Positions 1 to 15,000 of a stretch of DNA of 64,000 bases are shown here, piece by piece. The stretch lies in NCBI GenBank assembly GCA_029207755.1, contig JARCOQ010000094.1:227809-291808 (forward strand), read 5' to 3'. Under the pieces are notes generated by a model. It had not been told where the DNA came from, did no database searches, and worked only from the letters and a program-made list of their open reading frames with translations. The stretch's first letter is position 1. Each line of letters opens with the position of its first letter. The translations under genes were made by a program, and so were the position numbers. Source of the DNA: Chamaea fasciata (lineage: Eukaryota > Chordata > Aves > Passeriformes > Sylviidae).

Positions 1-3000
1 TTGGTTCTGGGAGTAATGTGCACTGTTCAGAATTCTAAGTGGCAGAAGCCCACTCCCGGGCACAGAGCTCTGTGCAGGAACAATGGCTATCTTCTGTGGG
101 AAGCTAAACTCACCCCTCCAAGTTCCTGATGTCAGGCTGTAGGAGACATTGGGCACTCCAAGGACAATTAGGGTTCCAGCTTCTGGATGCTTGGATCTGG
201 CAGAAGTCCTGTGCTGAACTTATTTTTATCAGTTAGCAGCCCACTCCGTGGCCGAGAGTTCTGTGCAGGAATGGTGGGTCTTTTCTGTGGAAAGCTAAAC
301 TCACCCCTCCAAGTTCCTGATGTCATTTTGCAGGGGGTGTTTGGCAGTCTAAGGGCAGCTAGGGTTTCAGCTTCATGGCAGCTTGGTTGTGGGAGTAAGT
401 ACACTGTTCAGAATTCTAAGTGGCAGAAGCCCACTCCCGGGCACACAGCTCTGTGCAGGAACAGTGGCTCTCTTCTGTGGGAAGCTAAACTCACCCCCCG
501 AAGTTCCTAATGTCAGGTTGTAGGAGACATTGGGCACTCCAAGGACAGTTAGGGTTCCAGTTTCTGACAGCTTAGTTCTGGGAGTAATGTGCACTGTTCA
601 GAATTCTAAGTGGCAGAAGCCCACTCCGAGGCACAGAGCTCTGTGCAGGAACTGTGGGTCTTTTCTGTGGGAAACTAAACTCACCCCAGCAGGTTCCTGA
701 TGTCAGGCTGTAGGAGACATTTGGCACTCGCAGGACAGTTAGGGTTCCAGCTTCTGCATGCTTGGATCTGGCGAAAGTCCTGTGCTGAACTTATTTTTAT
801 CAGTTAGCAGCCCACTCCGTGGCCGAGAGTTCTGTGCAGGAACGGTGGGTCTTTTCTGTGGAAAGCTAAACTCACCCCTCCAAGTTCCTGATGTCATTTT
901 GCAGGGGGTGTTTGGCAGTCTAAGGGCAGCTAGGGTTTCAGCTTCATGGCAGCTTGGTTGTGGGAGTAAGTACACTGTTCAGAATTCTAAGTGGCAGAAG
1001 CCCACTCCCGGGCACAGAGCTCTGTGCAGGAACAGTGGCTCTCTTCTGTGGGAAGCTATACTCACCGACTAAGTTCCTAATGTCAGGTTGTAGGAGACAT
1101 TGGGCACTCCAAGGACAGTTAGGGTTCCAGCTTCTGACAGCTTGGTTCTGGGAGTAATGTGCACTGTTCAGAATTCTAAGTGGCAGAAGCCCACTCCAGG
1201 GCACAGAGCTCTGTGCAGGAACGGTGGGTCTCTTCTGTGGGAAGCTAAACTCACCCCCCGAAGTTCCTAATGTCAGGTTGTAGGAGACATTTGGCACTCC
1301 AAGGACAGTTAGGGTTCCAGCTTCTGGGTGCTTGGATATGGGAGAAGTGCAGCAGTGTTCAGAATTCTAAGTGGCAGAAGCCCACTCCCGGGCACAGAGC
1401 TCTGTGCAGGAACTGTGGGTCTTTTCTGTGGGAAACTAAACTCACCCCAGCAGGTTCCTGATGTCAGGCTGTAGGAGACATTTGGCACTCGCAGGACAGT
1501 TAGGGTTCCAGCTTCTGCATGCTTGGATCTGGCGAAAGTCCTGTGCTGAACTTATTTTTATCAGTTAGCAGCCCACTCCGTGGCCGAGAGTTCTGTGCAG
1601 GAACGGTGGGTCTTTTCTGTGGAAAGCTAAACTCACCCCTCCAAGTTCCTGATGTCATTTTGCAGGGGGTGTTTGGCAGTCTAAGGGCAGCTAGGGTTTC
1701 AGCTTCATGGCAGTTTGGTTGTGGGAGTAAGTACACTGTTCAGAATTCTAAGTGGCAGAAGCCCACTCCCGGGCACAGAGCTCTGTGCAGGAACAGTGGC
1801 TCTCTTCTGTAGGAAGCTAAACTCACCCCCCGAAGTTCCTAATGTCAGGTTGTAGGAGACATTGGGCACTCCAAGGACAGTTAGGGTTCCAGCTTCTGAC
1901 AGCTTAGTTCTGGGAGTAATGTGCACTCTTCAGAATTCTAAGTGGCAGAAGCCCACTCCGGGGCACAGAGCTCTGTGCAGGACCTGTGGGTCTCTTTTCT
2001 GGGAAGCTAAACTCACCCCCCGAAGTTCCTAATGTCAGGTTGTAGGAGACATTTGGCACTCGCAGGACAGTTAGGGTTCCAGCTTCTGGGTGCTTGGATA
2101 TGGGAGAAGTGCAGCAGTGTTCAGAATTCTAAGTGGCAGAAGCCCACTCCCGGGCACAGAGCTCTGTGCAGGAACAGTGGCTCTCTTTTGTGGGAAGCTA
2201 TACTCACCGACTAAGTTCCTAATGTCAGGTTGTAGGAGACATTGGGCACTCCAAGGACAGTTAGTGTTTCAGCTTCTGGCAGCTTGGATCTGGCAGATAT
2301 CCTGTGCTGGACTTATTTTTAGCAGGCAGAAGCCCACTCCCCGGCACAGAGCTATGTGCAGGAACGGTGGCTGTCTTTCGTGGGAACCTAAACTCCCCCC
2401 ATCAGGCTCCTGATGTCAGTTTATAGGATAGATTTGGCACTCGCAGGACAGTAAGGGTTCCAGCTTCTGGGAGCTTGGATCTGGCAGATATCCTGTGCTG
2501 AATTTTTTTTTAGCAGGCAGTAGCCCTCTCTGGGTCAGAGGGCTCTGTGCAGGAAGCGTTGCCCCTTTTCTGTGGGATCTGGACTCACCGCATCAGGTTC
2601 CTAATGTCAGGTTGTAGGAGACATTTGGCACTCCAAGGACAGTTAGGGTTCAGGCTTCTGACAGCTTGGTTCTGGGAGTAATGTGCACTGTTCAGAATTC
2701 TAAGTGGCAGAAGCCCACTCCCGGGCACAGAGCTCTGTGCAGGAACAATGGCTATCTTCTGTGGGAAGCTAAACTCACCCCTCCAAGTTCCTGATGTCAG
2801 GCTGTAGGAGACATTGGGCACTCCAAGGACAATTAGGGTTCCAGCTTCTGGATGCTTGGATCTGGCAGAAGTCCTGTGCTGAACTTATTTTTATCAGTTA
2901 GCAGCCCACTCCGTGGCCGAGAGTTCTGTGCAGGAATGGTGGGTCTTTTCTGTGGAAAGCTAAACTCACCCCTCCAAGTTCCTGATGTCATTTTGCAGGG

Positions 3001-6000
3001 GGTGTTTGGCAGTCTAAGGGCAGCTAGGGTTTCAGCTTCATGGCAGCTTGGTTGTGGGAGTAAGTACACTGTTCAGAATTCTAAGTGGCAGAAGCCCACT
3101 CCCGGGCACACAGCTCTGTGCAGGAACAGTGGCTCTCTTCTGTGGGAAGCTAAACTCACCCCCCGAAGTTCCTAATGTCAGGTTGTAGGAGACATTGGGC
3201 ACTCCAAGGACAGTTAGGGTTCCAGTTTCTGACAGCTTAGTTCTGGGAGTAATGTGCACTGTTCAGAATTCTAAGTGGCAGAAGCCCACTCCGAGGCACA
3301 GAGCTCTGTGCAGGAACTGTGGGTCTTTTCTGTGGGAAACTAAACTCACCCCAGCAGGTTCCTGATGTCAGGCTGTAGGAGACATTTGGCACTCGCAGGA
3401 CAGTTAGGGTTCCAGCTTCTGCATGCTTGGATCTGGCGAAAGTCCTGTGCTGAACTTATTTTTATCAGTTAGCAGCCCACTCCGTGGCCGAGAGTTCTGT
3501 GCAGGAACGGTGGGTCTTTTCTGTGGAAAGCTAAACTCACCCCTCCAAGTTCCTGATGTCATTTTGCAGGGGGTGTTTGGCAGTCTAAGGGCAGCTAGGG
3601 TTTCAGCTTCATGGCAGTTTGGTTGTGGGAGTAAGTACACTGTTCAGAATTCTAAGTGGCAGAAGCCCACTCCCGGGCACAGAGCTCTGTGCAGGAACAG
3701 TGGCTCTCTTCTGTAGGAAGCTAAACTCACCCCCCGAAGTTCCTAATGTCAGGTTGTAGGAGACATTGGGCACTCCAAGGACAGTTAGGGTTCTAGCTTC
3801 TGACAGCTTAGTTCTGGGAGTAATGTGCACTCTTCAGAATTCTAAGTGGCAGAAGCCCACTCCGGGGCACAGAGCTCTGTGCAGGACCTGTGGGTCTCTT
3901 CTGTGGGAAGCTAAACTCACCCCCCGAAGTTCCTAATGTCAGGTTGTAGGAGACATTTGGCACTCGCAGGACAGTTAGGGTTCCAGCTTCTGGGTGCTTG
4001 GATATGGGAGAAGTGCAGCAGTGTTCAGAATTCTAAGTGGCAGAAGCCCACTCCCGGGCACAGAGCTCTGTGCAGGAACAGTGGCTCTCTTCTGTGGGAA
4101 GCTATACTCACCGACTAAGTTCCTAATGTCAGGTTGTAGGAGACATTGGGCACTCCAAGGACAGTTAGTGTTTCAGCTTCTGGCAGCTTGGATCTGGCAG
4201 ATATCCTGTGCTGGACTTATTTTTAGCAGGCAGAAGCCCACTCCCCGGCACAGAGCTATGTGCAGGAACGGTGGCTGTCTTTCGTGGGAACCTAAACTCC
4301 CCCCATCAGGCTCCTGATGTCAGTTTATAGGATAGATTTGGCACTCGCAGGACAGTAAGGGTTCCAGCTTCTGGGAGCTTGGATCTGGCAGATATCCTGT
4401 GCTGAATTTTTTTTTAGCAGGCAGTAGCCCTCTCTGGGTCAGAGGGCTCTGTGCAGGAAGCGTTGCCCCTTTTCTGTGGGATCTGGACTCACCGCATCAG
4501 GTTCCTAATGTCAGGTTGTAGGAGACATTTGGCACTCCAAGGACAGTTAGGGTTCAGGCTTCTGACAGCTTGGTTCTGGGAGTAATGTGCACTGTTCAGA
4601 ATTCTAAGTGGCAGAAGCCCACTCCCGGGCACAGAGCTCTGTGCAGGAACAATGGCTATCTTCTGTGGGAAGCTAAACTCACCCCTCCAAGTTCCTGATG
4701 TCAGGCTGTAGGAGACATTGGGCACTCCAAGGACAATTAGGGTTCCAGCTTCTGGATGCTTGGATCTGGCAGAAGTCCTGTGCTGAACTTATTTTTATCA
4801 GTTAGCAGCCCACTCCGTGGCCGAGAGTTCTGTGCAGGAATGGTGGGTCTTTTCTGTGGAAAGCTAAACTCACCCCTCCAAGTTCCTGATGTCATTTTGC
4901 AGGGGGTGTTTGGCAGTCTAAGGGCAGCTAGGGTTTCAGCTTCATGGCAGCTTGGTTGTGGGAGTAAGTACACTGTTCAGAATTCTAAGTGGCAGAAGCC
5001 CACTCCCGGGCACACAGCTCTGTGCAGGAACAGTGGCTCTCTTCTGTGGGAAGCTAAACTCACCCCCCGAAGTTCCTAATGTCAGGTTGTAGGAGACATT
5101 GGGCACTCCAAGGACAGTTAGGGTTCCAGTTTCTGACAGCTTAGTTCTGGGAGTAATGTGCACTGTTCAGAATTCTAAGTGGCAGAAGCCCACTCCGAGG
5201 CACAGAGCTCTGTGCAGGAACTGTGGGTCTCTTCTGTAGGAAGCTAAACTCACCCCCCGAAGTTCCTAATGTCAGGTTGTAGGAGACATTGGGCACTCCA
5301 AGGACAGTTAGGGTTCCAGCTTCTGACAGCTTAGTTCTGGGAGTAATGTGCACTCTTCAGAATTCTAAGTGGCAGAAGCCCACTCCGGGGCACAGAGCTC
5401 TGTGCAGGACCTGTGGGTCTCTTCTGTGGGAAGCTAAACTCACCCCCCGAAGTTCCTAATGTCAGGTTGTAGGAGACATTTGGCACTCGCAGGACAGTTA
5501 GGGTTCCAGCTTCTGGGTGCTTGGATATGGGAGAAGTGCAGCAGTGTTCAGAATTCTAAGTGGCAGAAGCCCACTCCCGGGCACAGAGCTCTGTGCAGGA
5601 ACAGTGGCTCTCTTCTGTGGGAAGCTATACTCACCGACTAAGTTCCTAATGTCAGGTTGTAGGAGACATTGGGCACTCCAAGGACAGTTAGTGTTTCAGC
5701 TTCTGGCAGCTTGGATCTGGCAGATATCCTGTGCTGGACTTATTTTTAGCAGGCAGAAGCCCACTCCCCGGCACAGAGCTATGTGCAGGAACGGTGGCTG
5801 TCTTTCGTGGGAACCTAAACTCCCCCCATCAGGCTCCTGATGTCAGTTTATAGGATAGATTTGGCACTCGCAGGACAGTAAGGGTTCCAGCTTCTGGGAG
5901 CTTGGATCTGGCAGATATCCTGTGCTGAATTTTTTTTTAGCAGGCAGTAGCCCTCTCTGGGTCAGAGGGCTCTGTGCAGGAAGCGTTGCCCCTTTTCTGT

Positions 6001-9000
6001 GGGATCTGGACTCACCGCATCAGGTTCCTAATGTCAGGTTGTAGGAGACATTTGGCACTCCAAGGACAGTTAGGGTTCAGGCTTCTGACAGCTTGGTTCT
6101 GGGAGTAATGTGCACTGTTCAGAATTCTAAGTGGCAGAAGCCCACTCCCGGGCACAGAGCTCTGTGCAGGAACAATGGCTATCTTCTGTGGGAAGCTAAA
6201 CTCACCCCTCCAAGTTCCTGATGTCAGGCTGTAGGAGACATTGGGCACTCCAAGGACAATTAGGGTTCCAGCTTCTGGATGCTTGGATCTGGCAGAAGTC
6301 CTGTGCTGAACTTATTTTTATCAGTTAGCAGCCCACTCCGTGGCCGAGAGTTCTGTGCAGGAATGGTGGGTCTTTTCTGTGGAAAGCTAAACTCACCCCT
6401 CCAAGTTCCTGATGTCATTTTGCAGGGGGTGTTTGGCAGTCTAAGGGCAGCTAGGGTTTCAGCTTCATGGCAGCTTGGTTGTGGGAGTAAGTACACTGTT
6501 CAGAATTCTAAGTGGCAGAAGCCCACTCCCGGGCACACAGCTCTGTGCAGGAACAGTGGCTCTCTTCTGTGGGAAGCTAAACTCACCCCCCGAAGTTCCT
6601 AATGTCAGGTTGTAGGAGACATTGGGCACTCCAAGGACAGTTAGGGTTCCAGTTTCTGACAGCTTAGTTCTGGGAGTAATGTGCACTGTTCAGAATTCTA
6701 AGTGGCAGAAGCCCACTCCGAGGCACAGAGCTCTGTGCAGGAACTGTGGGTCTTTTCTGTGGGAAACTAAACTCACCCCAGCAGGTTCCTGATGTCAGGC
6801 TGTAGGAGACATTTGGCACTCGCAGGACAGTTAGGGTTCCAGCTTCTGCATGCTTGGATCTGGCGAAAGTCCTGTGCTGAACTTATTTTTATCAGTTAGC
6901 AGCCCACTCCGTGGCCGAGAGTTCTGTGCAGGAACGGTGGGTCTTTTCTGTGGAAAGCTAAACTCACCCCTCCAAGTTCCTGATGTCATTTTGCAGGGGG
7001 TGTTTGGCAGTCTAAGGGCAGCTAGGGTTTCAGCTTCATGGCAGTTTGGTTGTGGGAGTAAGTACACTGTTCAGAATTCTAAGTGGCAGAAGCCCACTCC
7101 CGGGCACAGAGCTCTGTGCAGGAACAGTGGCTCTCTTCTGTAGGAAGCTAAACTCACCCCCCGAAGTTCCTAATGTCAGGTTGTAGGAGACATTGGGCAC
7201 TCCAAGGACAGTTAGGGTTCTAGCTTCTGACAGCTTAGTTCTGGGAGTAATGTGCACCCTTCAGAATTCTAAGTGGCAGAAGCCCACTCCGGGGCACAGA
7301 GCTCTGTGCAGGACCTGTGGGTCTCTTCTGTGGGAAGCTAAACTCACCCCCCGAAGTTCCTAATGTCAGGTTGTAGGAGACATTTGGCACTCGCAGGACA
7401 GTTAGGGTTCCAGCTTCTGGGTGCTTGGATATGGGAGAAGTGCAGCAGTGTTCAGAATTCTAAGTGGCAGAAGCCCACTCCCGGGCACAGAGCTCTGTGC
7501 AGGAACAGTGGCTCTCTTCTGTGGGAAGCTATACTCACCGACTAAGTTCCTAATGTCAGGTTGTAGGAGACATTGGGCACTCCAAGGACAGTTAGTGTTT
7601 CAGCTTCTGGCAGCTTGGATCTGGCAGATATCCTGTGCTGGACTTATTTTTAGCAGGCAGAAGCCCACTCCCCGGCACAGAGCTATGTGCAGGAACGGTG
7701 GCTGTCTTTCGTGGGAACCTAAACTCCCCCCATCAGGCTCCTGATGTCAGTTTATAGGATAGATTTGGCACTCGCAGGACAGTAAGGGTTCCAGCTTCTG
7801 GGAGCTTGGATCTGGCAGATATCCTGTGCTGAATTTTTTTTTAGCAGGCAGTAGCCCTCTCTGGGTCAGAGGGCTCTGTGCAGGAAGCGTTGCCCCTTTT
7901 CTGTGGGATCTGGACTCACCGCATCAGGTTCCTAATGTCAGGTTGTAGGAGACATTTGGCACTCCAAGGACAGTTAGGGTTCCAGCTTCTGACAGCTTGG
8001 TTCTGGGAGTAATGTGCACTGTTCAGAATTCTAAGTGGCAGAAGCCCACTCCCGGGCACAGAGCTCTGTGCAGGAACAGTGGCTATCTTCTGTGGGAAGC
8101 TAAACTCACCCCTCCAAGTTCTTGATGTCAGGCTGTAGGAGACATTGGGCACTCCAAGGACAGTAAGGGTTCCAGCTTCTGGATGCTTGGATCTGGCAGA
8201 AGTCCTGTGCTGAACTTATTTTTATCAGTTAGCAGCCCACTCCGTGGCCGAGAGTTCTGTGCAGGAACGGTGGGTCTTTTCTGTGGAAAGCTAAACTCAC
8301 CCCTCCAAGTTCCTGATGTCATTTTGCAGGGGGTGTTTGGCAGTCTAAGGGCAGCTAGGGTTTCAGGTTCATGGCAGCTTGGTTGTGGGAGTAAGTACAC
8401 TGTTCAGAATTCTAAGTGGCAGAAGCCCACTCCGGGGCACAGAGCTCTGTGCAGGAACAGTGGCTCTCTTCTGTGGGAAGCTATACTCACCGACTAAGTT
8501 CCTAATGTCAGGTTGTAGGAGACATTGGGCACTCCAAGGACAGTTAGGGTTCCAGCTTCTGACAGCTTGGTTCTGGGAGTAATGTGCACTGTTCAGAATT
8601 CTAAGTGGCAGAAGCCGACTCCTGGGCACAGAGCTCTGTGAAGGAATGGTGGGTCTCTTCTGTGGGAAGCTAAACTCACCCCCCGAAGTTCCTAATGTCA
8701 GGTCGTTGGAGACATTTGGCACTCGCAGGACAGTTAGGGGTCCAGCTTCGGGGAGCTTGGATATGGGAGAAGTGCAGCAGTGTTCAGAATTCTAAGTGGC
8801 AGAACCCCACTCCGGGGCACAGAGCTCTGTGCAGGAACGGTGGCTGTCTTTCTTGGGAACCTAAACTCCCCCCATCAGGCTCCTGATGTCAGTTTATAGG
8901 ATAGAATTGGCACTCGCAGGATAGTAAGGGTTCCAGCTTCTGTGAGCTTGGATCTGGCAGATATCCTGTGCTGAATTTTTTTTTAGCAGGCAGTAGCCCT

Positions 9001-12000
9001 CTCTGGGTCAGAGGGCTCTGTGCAGGAAGCGTCGCTCCTTTTCTGTGGGAATCTGGACTCACCGCATCAGGTTCCTAATGACAGGTTGTAGGAGACATTT
9101 GGCACTCGCAGGACAGTTAGGGTTCCAGCTTCTGGGAGCTTGGCTATGGGAGAAGTGCAGCAGTGTTCAGAATTCTAAGTGGCAGAAGCCCACTCCGGGG
9201 CACAGAGCTCTGTGCAGGAACGGTGGGTCTTTTCTGTGGGAAACTAAACTCACCCCAGCAGGTTCCTGATGTCAGGCTGTAGGAGACATTTGGCACTCCA
9301 AGGACAGTAAGGGTTCCAGCTTCTGGATGCTTGGATCTGGCAGAAGTCCTGTGCTGAACTTATTTTTATCAGTTAGCAGCCCACTCCGTGGCCGAGAGTT
9401 CTGTGCAGGAACGGTGGGTCTTTTCTGTGGAAAGCTAAACTCACCCCTCCAAGTTCCTGATCTCAGTTGGCAGGGGGTGTTTGGCAGTCTAAGGGCAGCT
9501 AGGGTTTCAGCTTCATGGCAGTTTGGTTGTGGGAGTAAGTACACTGTTCAGAATTCTAAGTGGCAGAAGCCCACTCCCGGGCACAGAGCTCTGTGCAGGA
9601 ACAGTGGCTCTCTTCTGTGGGAAGCTAAACTCACCCCCCGAAGTTCCTAATGTCAGGTTGTAGGAGACATTGGGCACTCCAAGGACAGTTAGGGTTCCAG
9701 CTTCTGACAGCTTAGTTCTGGGAGTAATGTGCACTGTTCAGAATTCTAAGTGGCAGAAGCCCACTCCGAGGCATAGAGCTCTGTGCAGGAACTGTGGGTC
9801 TTTTCTGTGGGAAACTAAACTCACCCCAGCAGGTTCCTGATTTCAGGCTGTAGGAGACATTTGGCACTCCAAGGACAGTTAGGGTTCCAGCTTCTGGATG
9901 CATGGATCTGGCAGAAGTCCTGTGCTGAACTTATTTTTATCAGTTAGCAGCCCACTCCGTGGCCGAGAGTTCTGTGCAGGAACGGTGGGTCTTTTCTGTG
10001 GAAAGCTAAACTCACCCCTCCAAGTTCCTGATGTCAGTTTGCAGGGGATGTTTGGCAGTCTAAGGGCAGCTAGGGTTTCAGCTTCATGGCAGCTTGGTTG
10101 TGGGAGTAAGTACACTGTTCAGAATTCTAAGTGGCAGAAGCCCACTCCCGGGCACAGAGCTCTGTGCAGGAACAGTGGCTCTCTTCTGTAGGAAGCTAAA
10201 CTCACCCCCCGAAGTTCCTAATGTCAGGTTGTAGGAGACATTGGGCACTCCAAGGACAGTTAGGGTTCCAGCTTCTGACAGCTTAGTTCTGGGAGTAATG
10301 TGCACTGTTCAGAATTCTAAGTGGCAGAAGCCCACTCCGGGGCACAGAGCTCTGTGCAGGACCTGTGGGTCTCTTCTGTGGGAAGCTAAACTCACCCCCC
10401 GAAGTTCCTAATGTCAGGTTGTAGGAGACATTTGGCACTCCAAGGACAGTTAGGGTTCCAGCTTCTGGGTGCTTGGATATGGGAGAAGTGCAGCAGTGTT
10501 CAGAATTCTAAGTGGCAGAAGCCCACTCCCGGGCACAGAGCTCTGTGCAGGAACAGTGGCTCTCTTCTGTGGGAAGCTATACTCACCGACTAAGTTCCTA
10601 ATGTCAGGTTGTAGGAGACATTGGGCACTCCAAGGACAGTTAGTGTTTCAGCTTCTGGCAGCTTGGATCTGGCAGATATCCTGTGCTGGACTTATTTTTA
10701 GCCGGCAGAAGCCCACTCCCCGGCACAGAGCTATGTGCAGGAACGGTGGCTGTCTTTCGTGGGAACCTAAACTCCCCCCATCAGGCTCCTGATGTCAGTT
10801 TATAGGATAGATTTGGCACTCGCAGGACAGTAAGGGTTCCAGCTTCTGGGAGCTTGGATCTGGCAGATATCCTGTGCTGAATTTTTTTTTAGCAGGCAGT
10901 AGCCCTCTCTGGGTCAGAGGGCTCTGTGCAGGAAGCGTTGCCCCTTTTCTGTGGGATCTGGACTCACCGCATCAGGTTCCTAATGTCAGGTTGTAGGAGA
11001 CATTTGGCACTCCAAGGACAGTTAGGGTTCCAGCTTCTGACAGCTTGGTTCTGGGAGTAATGTGCACTGTTCAGAATTCTAAGTGGCAGAAGCCCACTCC
11101 CGGGCACAGAGCTCTGTGCAGGAACAGTGGCTATCTTCTGTGGGAAGCTAAACTCACCCCTCCAAGTTCCTGATGTCAGGCTGTAGGAGACATTGGGCAC
11201 TCCAAGGACAGTAAGGGTTCCAGCTTCTGGATGCTTGGATCTGGCAGAAGTCCTGTGCTGAACTTATTTTTATCAGTTAGCAGCCCACTCCGTGGCCGAG
11301 AGTTCTGTGCAGGAACGGTGGGTCTTTTCTGTGGAAAGCTAAACTCACCCCTCCAAGTTCCTGATGTCATTTTGCAGGGGGTGTTTGGCAGTCTAAGGGC
11401 AGCTAGGGTTTCAGCTTCATGGCAGCTTGGTTGTGGGAGTAAGTACACTGTTCAGAATTCTAAGTGGCAGAAGCCCACTCCAGGGCACAGAGCTCTGTGC
11501 AGGAACAGTGGCTCTCTTCTGTGGGAAGCTAAACTCACCCCCCGAAGTTCCTAATGTCAGGTTGTAGGAGACATTGGGCACTCCAAGGACAGTTAGGGTT
11601 CCAGTTTCTGACAGCTTAGTTCTGGGAGTAATGTGCACTGTTCAGAATTCTAAGTGGCAGAAGCCCACTCCGAGGCACAGAGCTCTGTGCAGGAACTGTG
11701 GGTCTTTTCTGTGGGAAACTAAACTCACCCCAGCAGGTTCCTGATGTCAGGCTGTAGGAGACATTTGGCACTCCAAGGACAGTAAGGGTTCCAGCTTCTG
11801 GATGCTTGGATCTGGCAGAAGTCCTGTGCTGAACTTATTTTTATCAGTTAGCAGCCCACTCCGTGGCCGAGAGTTCTGTGCAGGAACGGTGGGTCTTTTC
11901 TGTGGAAAGCTAAACTCACCCCTCCAAGTTCCTGATGTCATTTTGCAGGGGGTGTTTGGCAGTCTAAGGGCAGCTAGGGTTTCAGCTTCATGGCAGCTTG

Positions 12001-12018
12001 GTTGTGGGAGTAAGTACA
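1..12018. repeat. Satellite block 1: higher-order repeats of ~1,904 bp (10 monomers) and shortened versions
   Basis: The monomer variant ending in a GGATCTGGACTCACCGCATC segment recurs near 2,577, 4,481, 6,004, 7,908, 9,050 and 10,956. The spacings are about 1,904, 1,523, 1,904, 1,142 and 1,906 bp, i.e. 10, 8, 10, 6 and 10 monomers. A trimer spacing of 571 bp is also visible, for example between the segments starting near 168 and 739 and again between 2,833 and 3,404. Copies 2,585-4,488 and 4,489 onward are almost identical by eye. The shorter spacings differ from the 10-mer by whole monomers, as expected from unequal exchange. Confidence 0.85.
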
Positions 12019-15000
12019 CTGTTCAGAATTCTAAGTGGCAGAAGCCCACTCCCGGGCACAGAGCTCTGTGCAGGAACAGTGGCTCTCTTCTGTGGAAAGC
12101 TATACTCACCGACTAAGTTCCTAATGTCAGGTTTAGGAGACATTGGGCACTCCAAGGACAGTTAAGGTTCCAGCTTCTGGGAGCTTGGATCTGGCAGATA
12201 TCCTGTGCTGAATTTATTTTTAGCAGGCAGTCGCCCTCTCTTGGTCAGAGGGCTCTGTGCAGGAAGCGTTGCTCCTTTTCTGTGGGAATCTGGATTCACT
12301 GCATCAGGTTCCTAATGTCAGGTCGTAGGAGACATTGGGTACTCCAAGGACAGTTAGGGTTCCAGCTTCTGGGAGCTTGGTTCTGCGAGTAATGTGCACT
12401 GTTCAGAATTCTAAGTGGCAGAAGCCTACTCCGGGGCACAGAGCTCTGTGCAGGAACTGTGGGTCTCTTCCGTGGGAAGCTAAACTCACCCCCCGAAGTT
12501 CCTAATGTCAGGTCGTAGGAGACATTGGGTACTCCAAGGACAGTTAGGGTTCCAGCTTCTGGGAGCTTGGTTCTGCGAGTAATGTGCACTGTTCAGAATT
12601 CTAAGTGGCAGAAGCCTACTCCGGGGCACAGAGCTCTGTGCAGGAACTGTGGGTCTCTTCCGTGGGAAGCTAAACTCACCCCACGAAGTTCCTAATGTCA
12701 GGTCGTAGGAGACATTTTGCACTCGCAGGACAGTTAGGGTTCCAGCTTCTGGGAGCTTGGATATGGGAGAAGTGCGGCAGTGTTCGGAATTCTAAGTGGC
12801 AGAAGCCCACTCCCGGGCACAGAGCTCTGTGCAGGAACCGTGGGTCTTTTCTGTGGAAAGCTAAACTCACCCCTCCAAGTTCCTGATGTCAGTTTGCAGG
12901 GGGTGTTTGGTAGTCTAAGGGCAGCTAGGGTTTCAGCTTCATGGCAGCTTGGTTGTGGGAGTAAGTACACTGTTCAGAATTCTAAGTGGCAGAAGCCCAC
13001 TCCCGGGCACAGAGCTCTGTGCAGGAACAGTGGCTCTCTTCTGTGGGAAGCTATACTCACCGACTAAGTTCCTAATGTCAGGTTGTAGGAGACATTGGGC
13101 ACTCCAAGGACAGTTAGGGTTCCAGCTTCTGACAGCTTGGTTCTGGGAGTAATGTGCACTGTTCTGAATTCTAAGTGGCAGAAGCCCACTCCGAGGCACA
13201 GAGCTCTGTGCAGGAACTGTGGGTCTTTTCTGTGGGAAACTAAACTCACCCCAGCAGGTTCCTGATGTCAGGCTGTAGGAGACATTTGGCACTCCAAGGA
13301 CAGTAAGGGTTCCATCTTCTGGATGCTTGGATGTGGCAGAAGTCCTGTGCTGAACTTATTTTTATCAGTTAGCATCCCACTCCGTGGCCGAGAGTTCTGT
13401 GCAGGAACGGTGGGTCTCTTATGTGGAAAGTTAACTCACCCCTCCAAGTTCCTGATGTCATTTTGCAGGGGGTGTTCGGCAGTCTAAGGGCAGCTAGGGT
13501 TTCAGCTTCATGGCAGCTTGGTTGTGGGAGTAAGTACACTGTTCAGAATTCTAAGTGGCAGAAGCCCACTCCCGGGCACAGAGCTCTGTGCAGGAACAGT
13601 GGATCTCTTCTGTGGGAAGATAGACTCGCCGACTAAGTTCCTAATGTCAGGTTGTAGGAGACATTGGGCACTCCAAGGACAGTTAGGGTTCCAGCTTCTG
13701 GGAGCTTGGATCTGGCAGAAGTCCTGTGCTGAACTTATTTTTATCACTTAGCAGCCCACTCCGTGGCCGAGAGTTCTGTGCAGGAACAGTGGCTCTCTTC
13801 TGTGGGAAGCTATACTCACCGACTAAGTTCCTAATGTCAGGTTGTAGGAGACATTGGGCACTCCAAGGACAGTTAGGGTTCCAGCTTCTGGGAGCTTGGA
13901 TCTGGCAGATATCCTGTGCTGAATTTATTTTTAGCAGGCAGTCGCCCTCTCTTGGTCAGAGGGCTCTGTGCAGGAAGCGTTGCTCCTTTTCTGTGGGAAT
14001 CTGGACTCACTGCATCAGGTTCCTAATGTCAGGTTGTAGGAGACATTTGGCACTCCAAGGACAGTTAGGTTTCCAGCTTCTTGGAGCTTGGCTATGGGAG
14101 AAGTGCAGCAGTGTTCAGCATTCTAAGTGGCAGAAGCCCACTCCGGGGCACAGAGCTCTGTGCAGGAACAGTGGGTCTTTTCTGTGGGAAACTAAACTCA
14201 CCCCAGCAGGTTCCTGATGTCAGGCTGTAGGAGACATTTGGCACTCCAAGGACAGTAAGGGTTCCAGCTTCTGGATGCTTGGATCTGGCAGAAGTCCTGT
14301 GCTGAACTTATTTTTATCAGTTAGCAGCCCACTCCGTGGCCGAGAGTTCTGTGCAGGAACGGTGGGTCTTTTCTGTGGAAAGCTAAACTCACCCCTCCAA
14401 GTTCCTGATGTCAGTTTGCAGGGGGTGTTTGGCAGTCTAAGGGCAGCTAGGGTTTCAGCTTCATGGCAGCTTGGTTGTGGGAGTAAGTACACTGTTCAGA
14501 ATTCTAAGTGGCAGAAGCCCACTCCCGGGCACAGAGCTCTGTGCAGGAACGGTGGCTCTCTTCTGTGGGAAGCTATACTCACCGACTAAGTTCCTAATGT
14601 CAGGTTGTCGGAGACATTGGGCATTCCAAGGACAGTTAGGGTTCCAGCTTCTGACAGCTTAGTTCTGGGAGTAATGTGCACTGTTCAGAATTCTAAGTGG
14701 CAGAAGCCCACTCCCTGGCACAGAGCTCTGTGCAGGAACTGTGGGTCTTTTCTGTGGGAAACTAAACTCACCCCAGCAGGTTCCTGATGTCAGGCTGTAG
14801 GAGACATTTGGCACTCCAAGGACAGTAAGGGTTCCAGCTTCTGGATGCTTGGATCTGGCAGAAGTCCTGTGCTGAACTTATTTTTATCAGTTAGCAGCCC
14901 ACTCCGTGGCCGAGAGTTCTGTGCAGGAACGGTGGCTCTTTTCATTAGGAAGCTAAACTCACCCCTCCAAGTTCCTGATGTCAGTTTGCAGGGGGTGTTT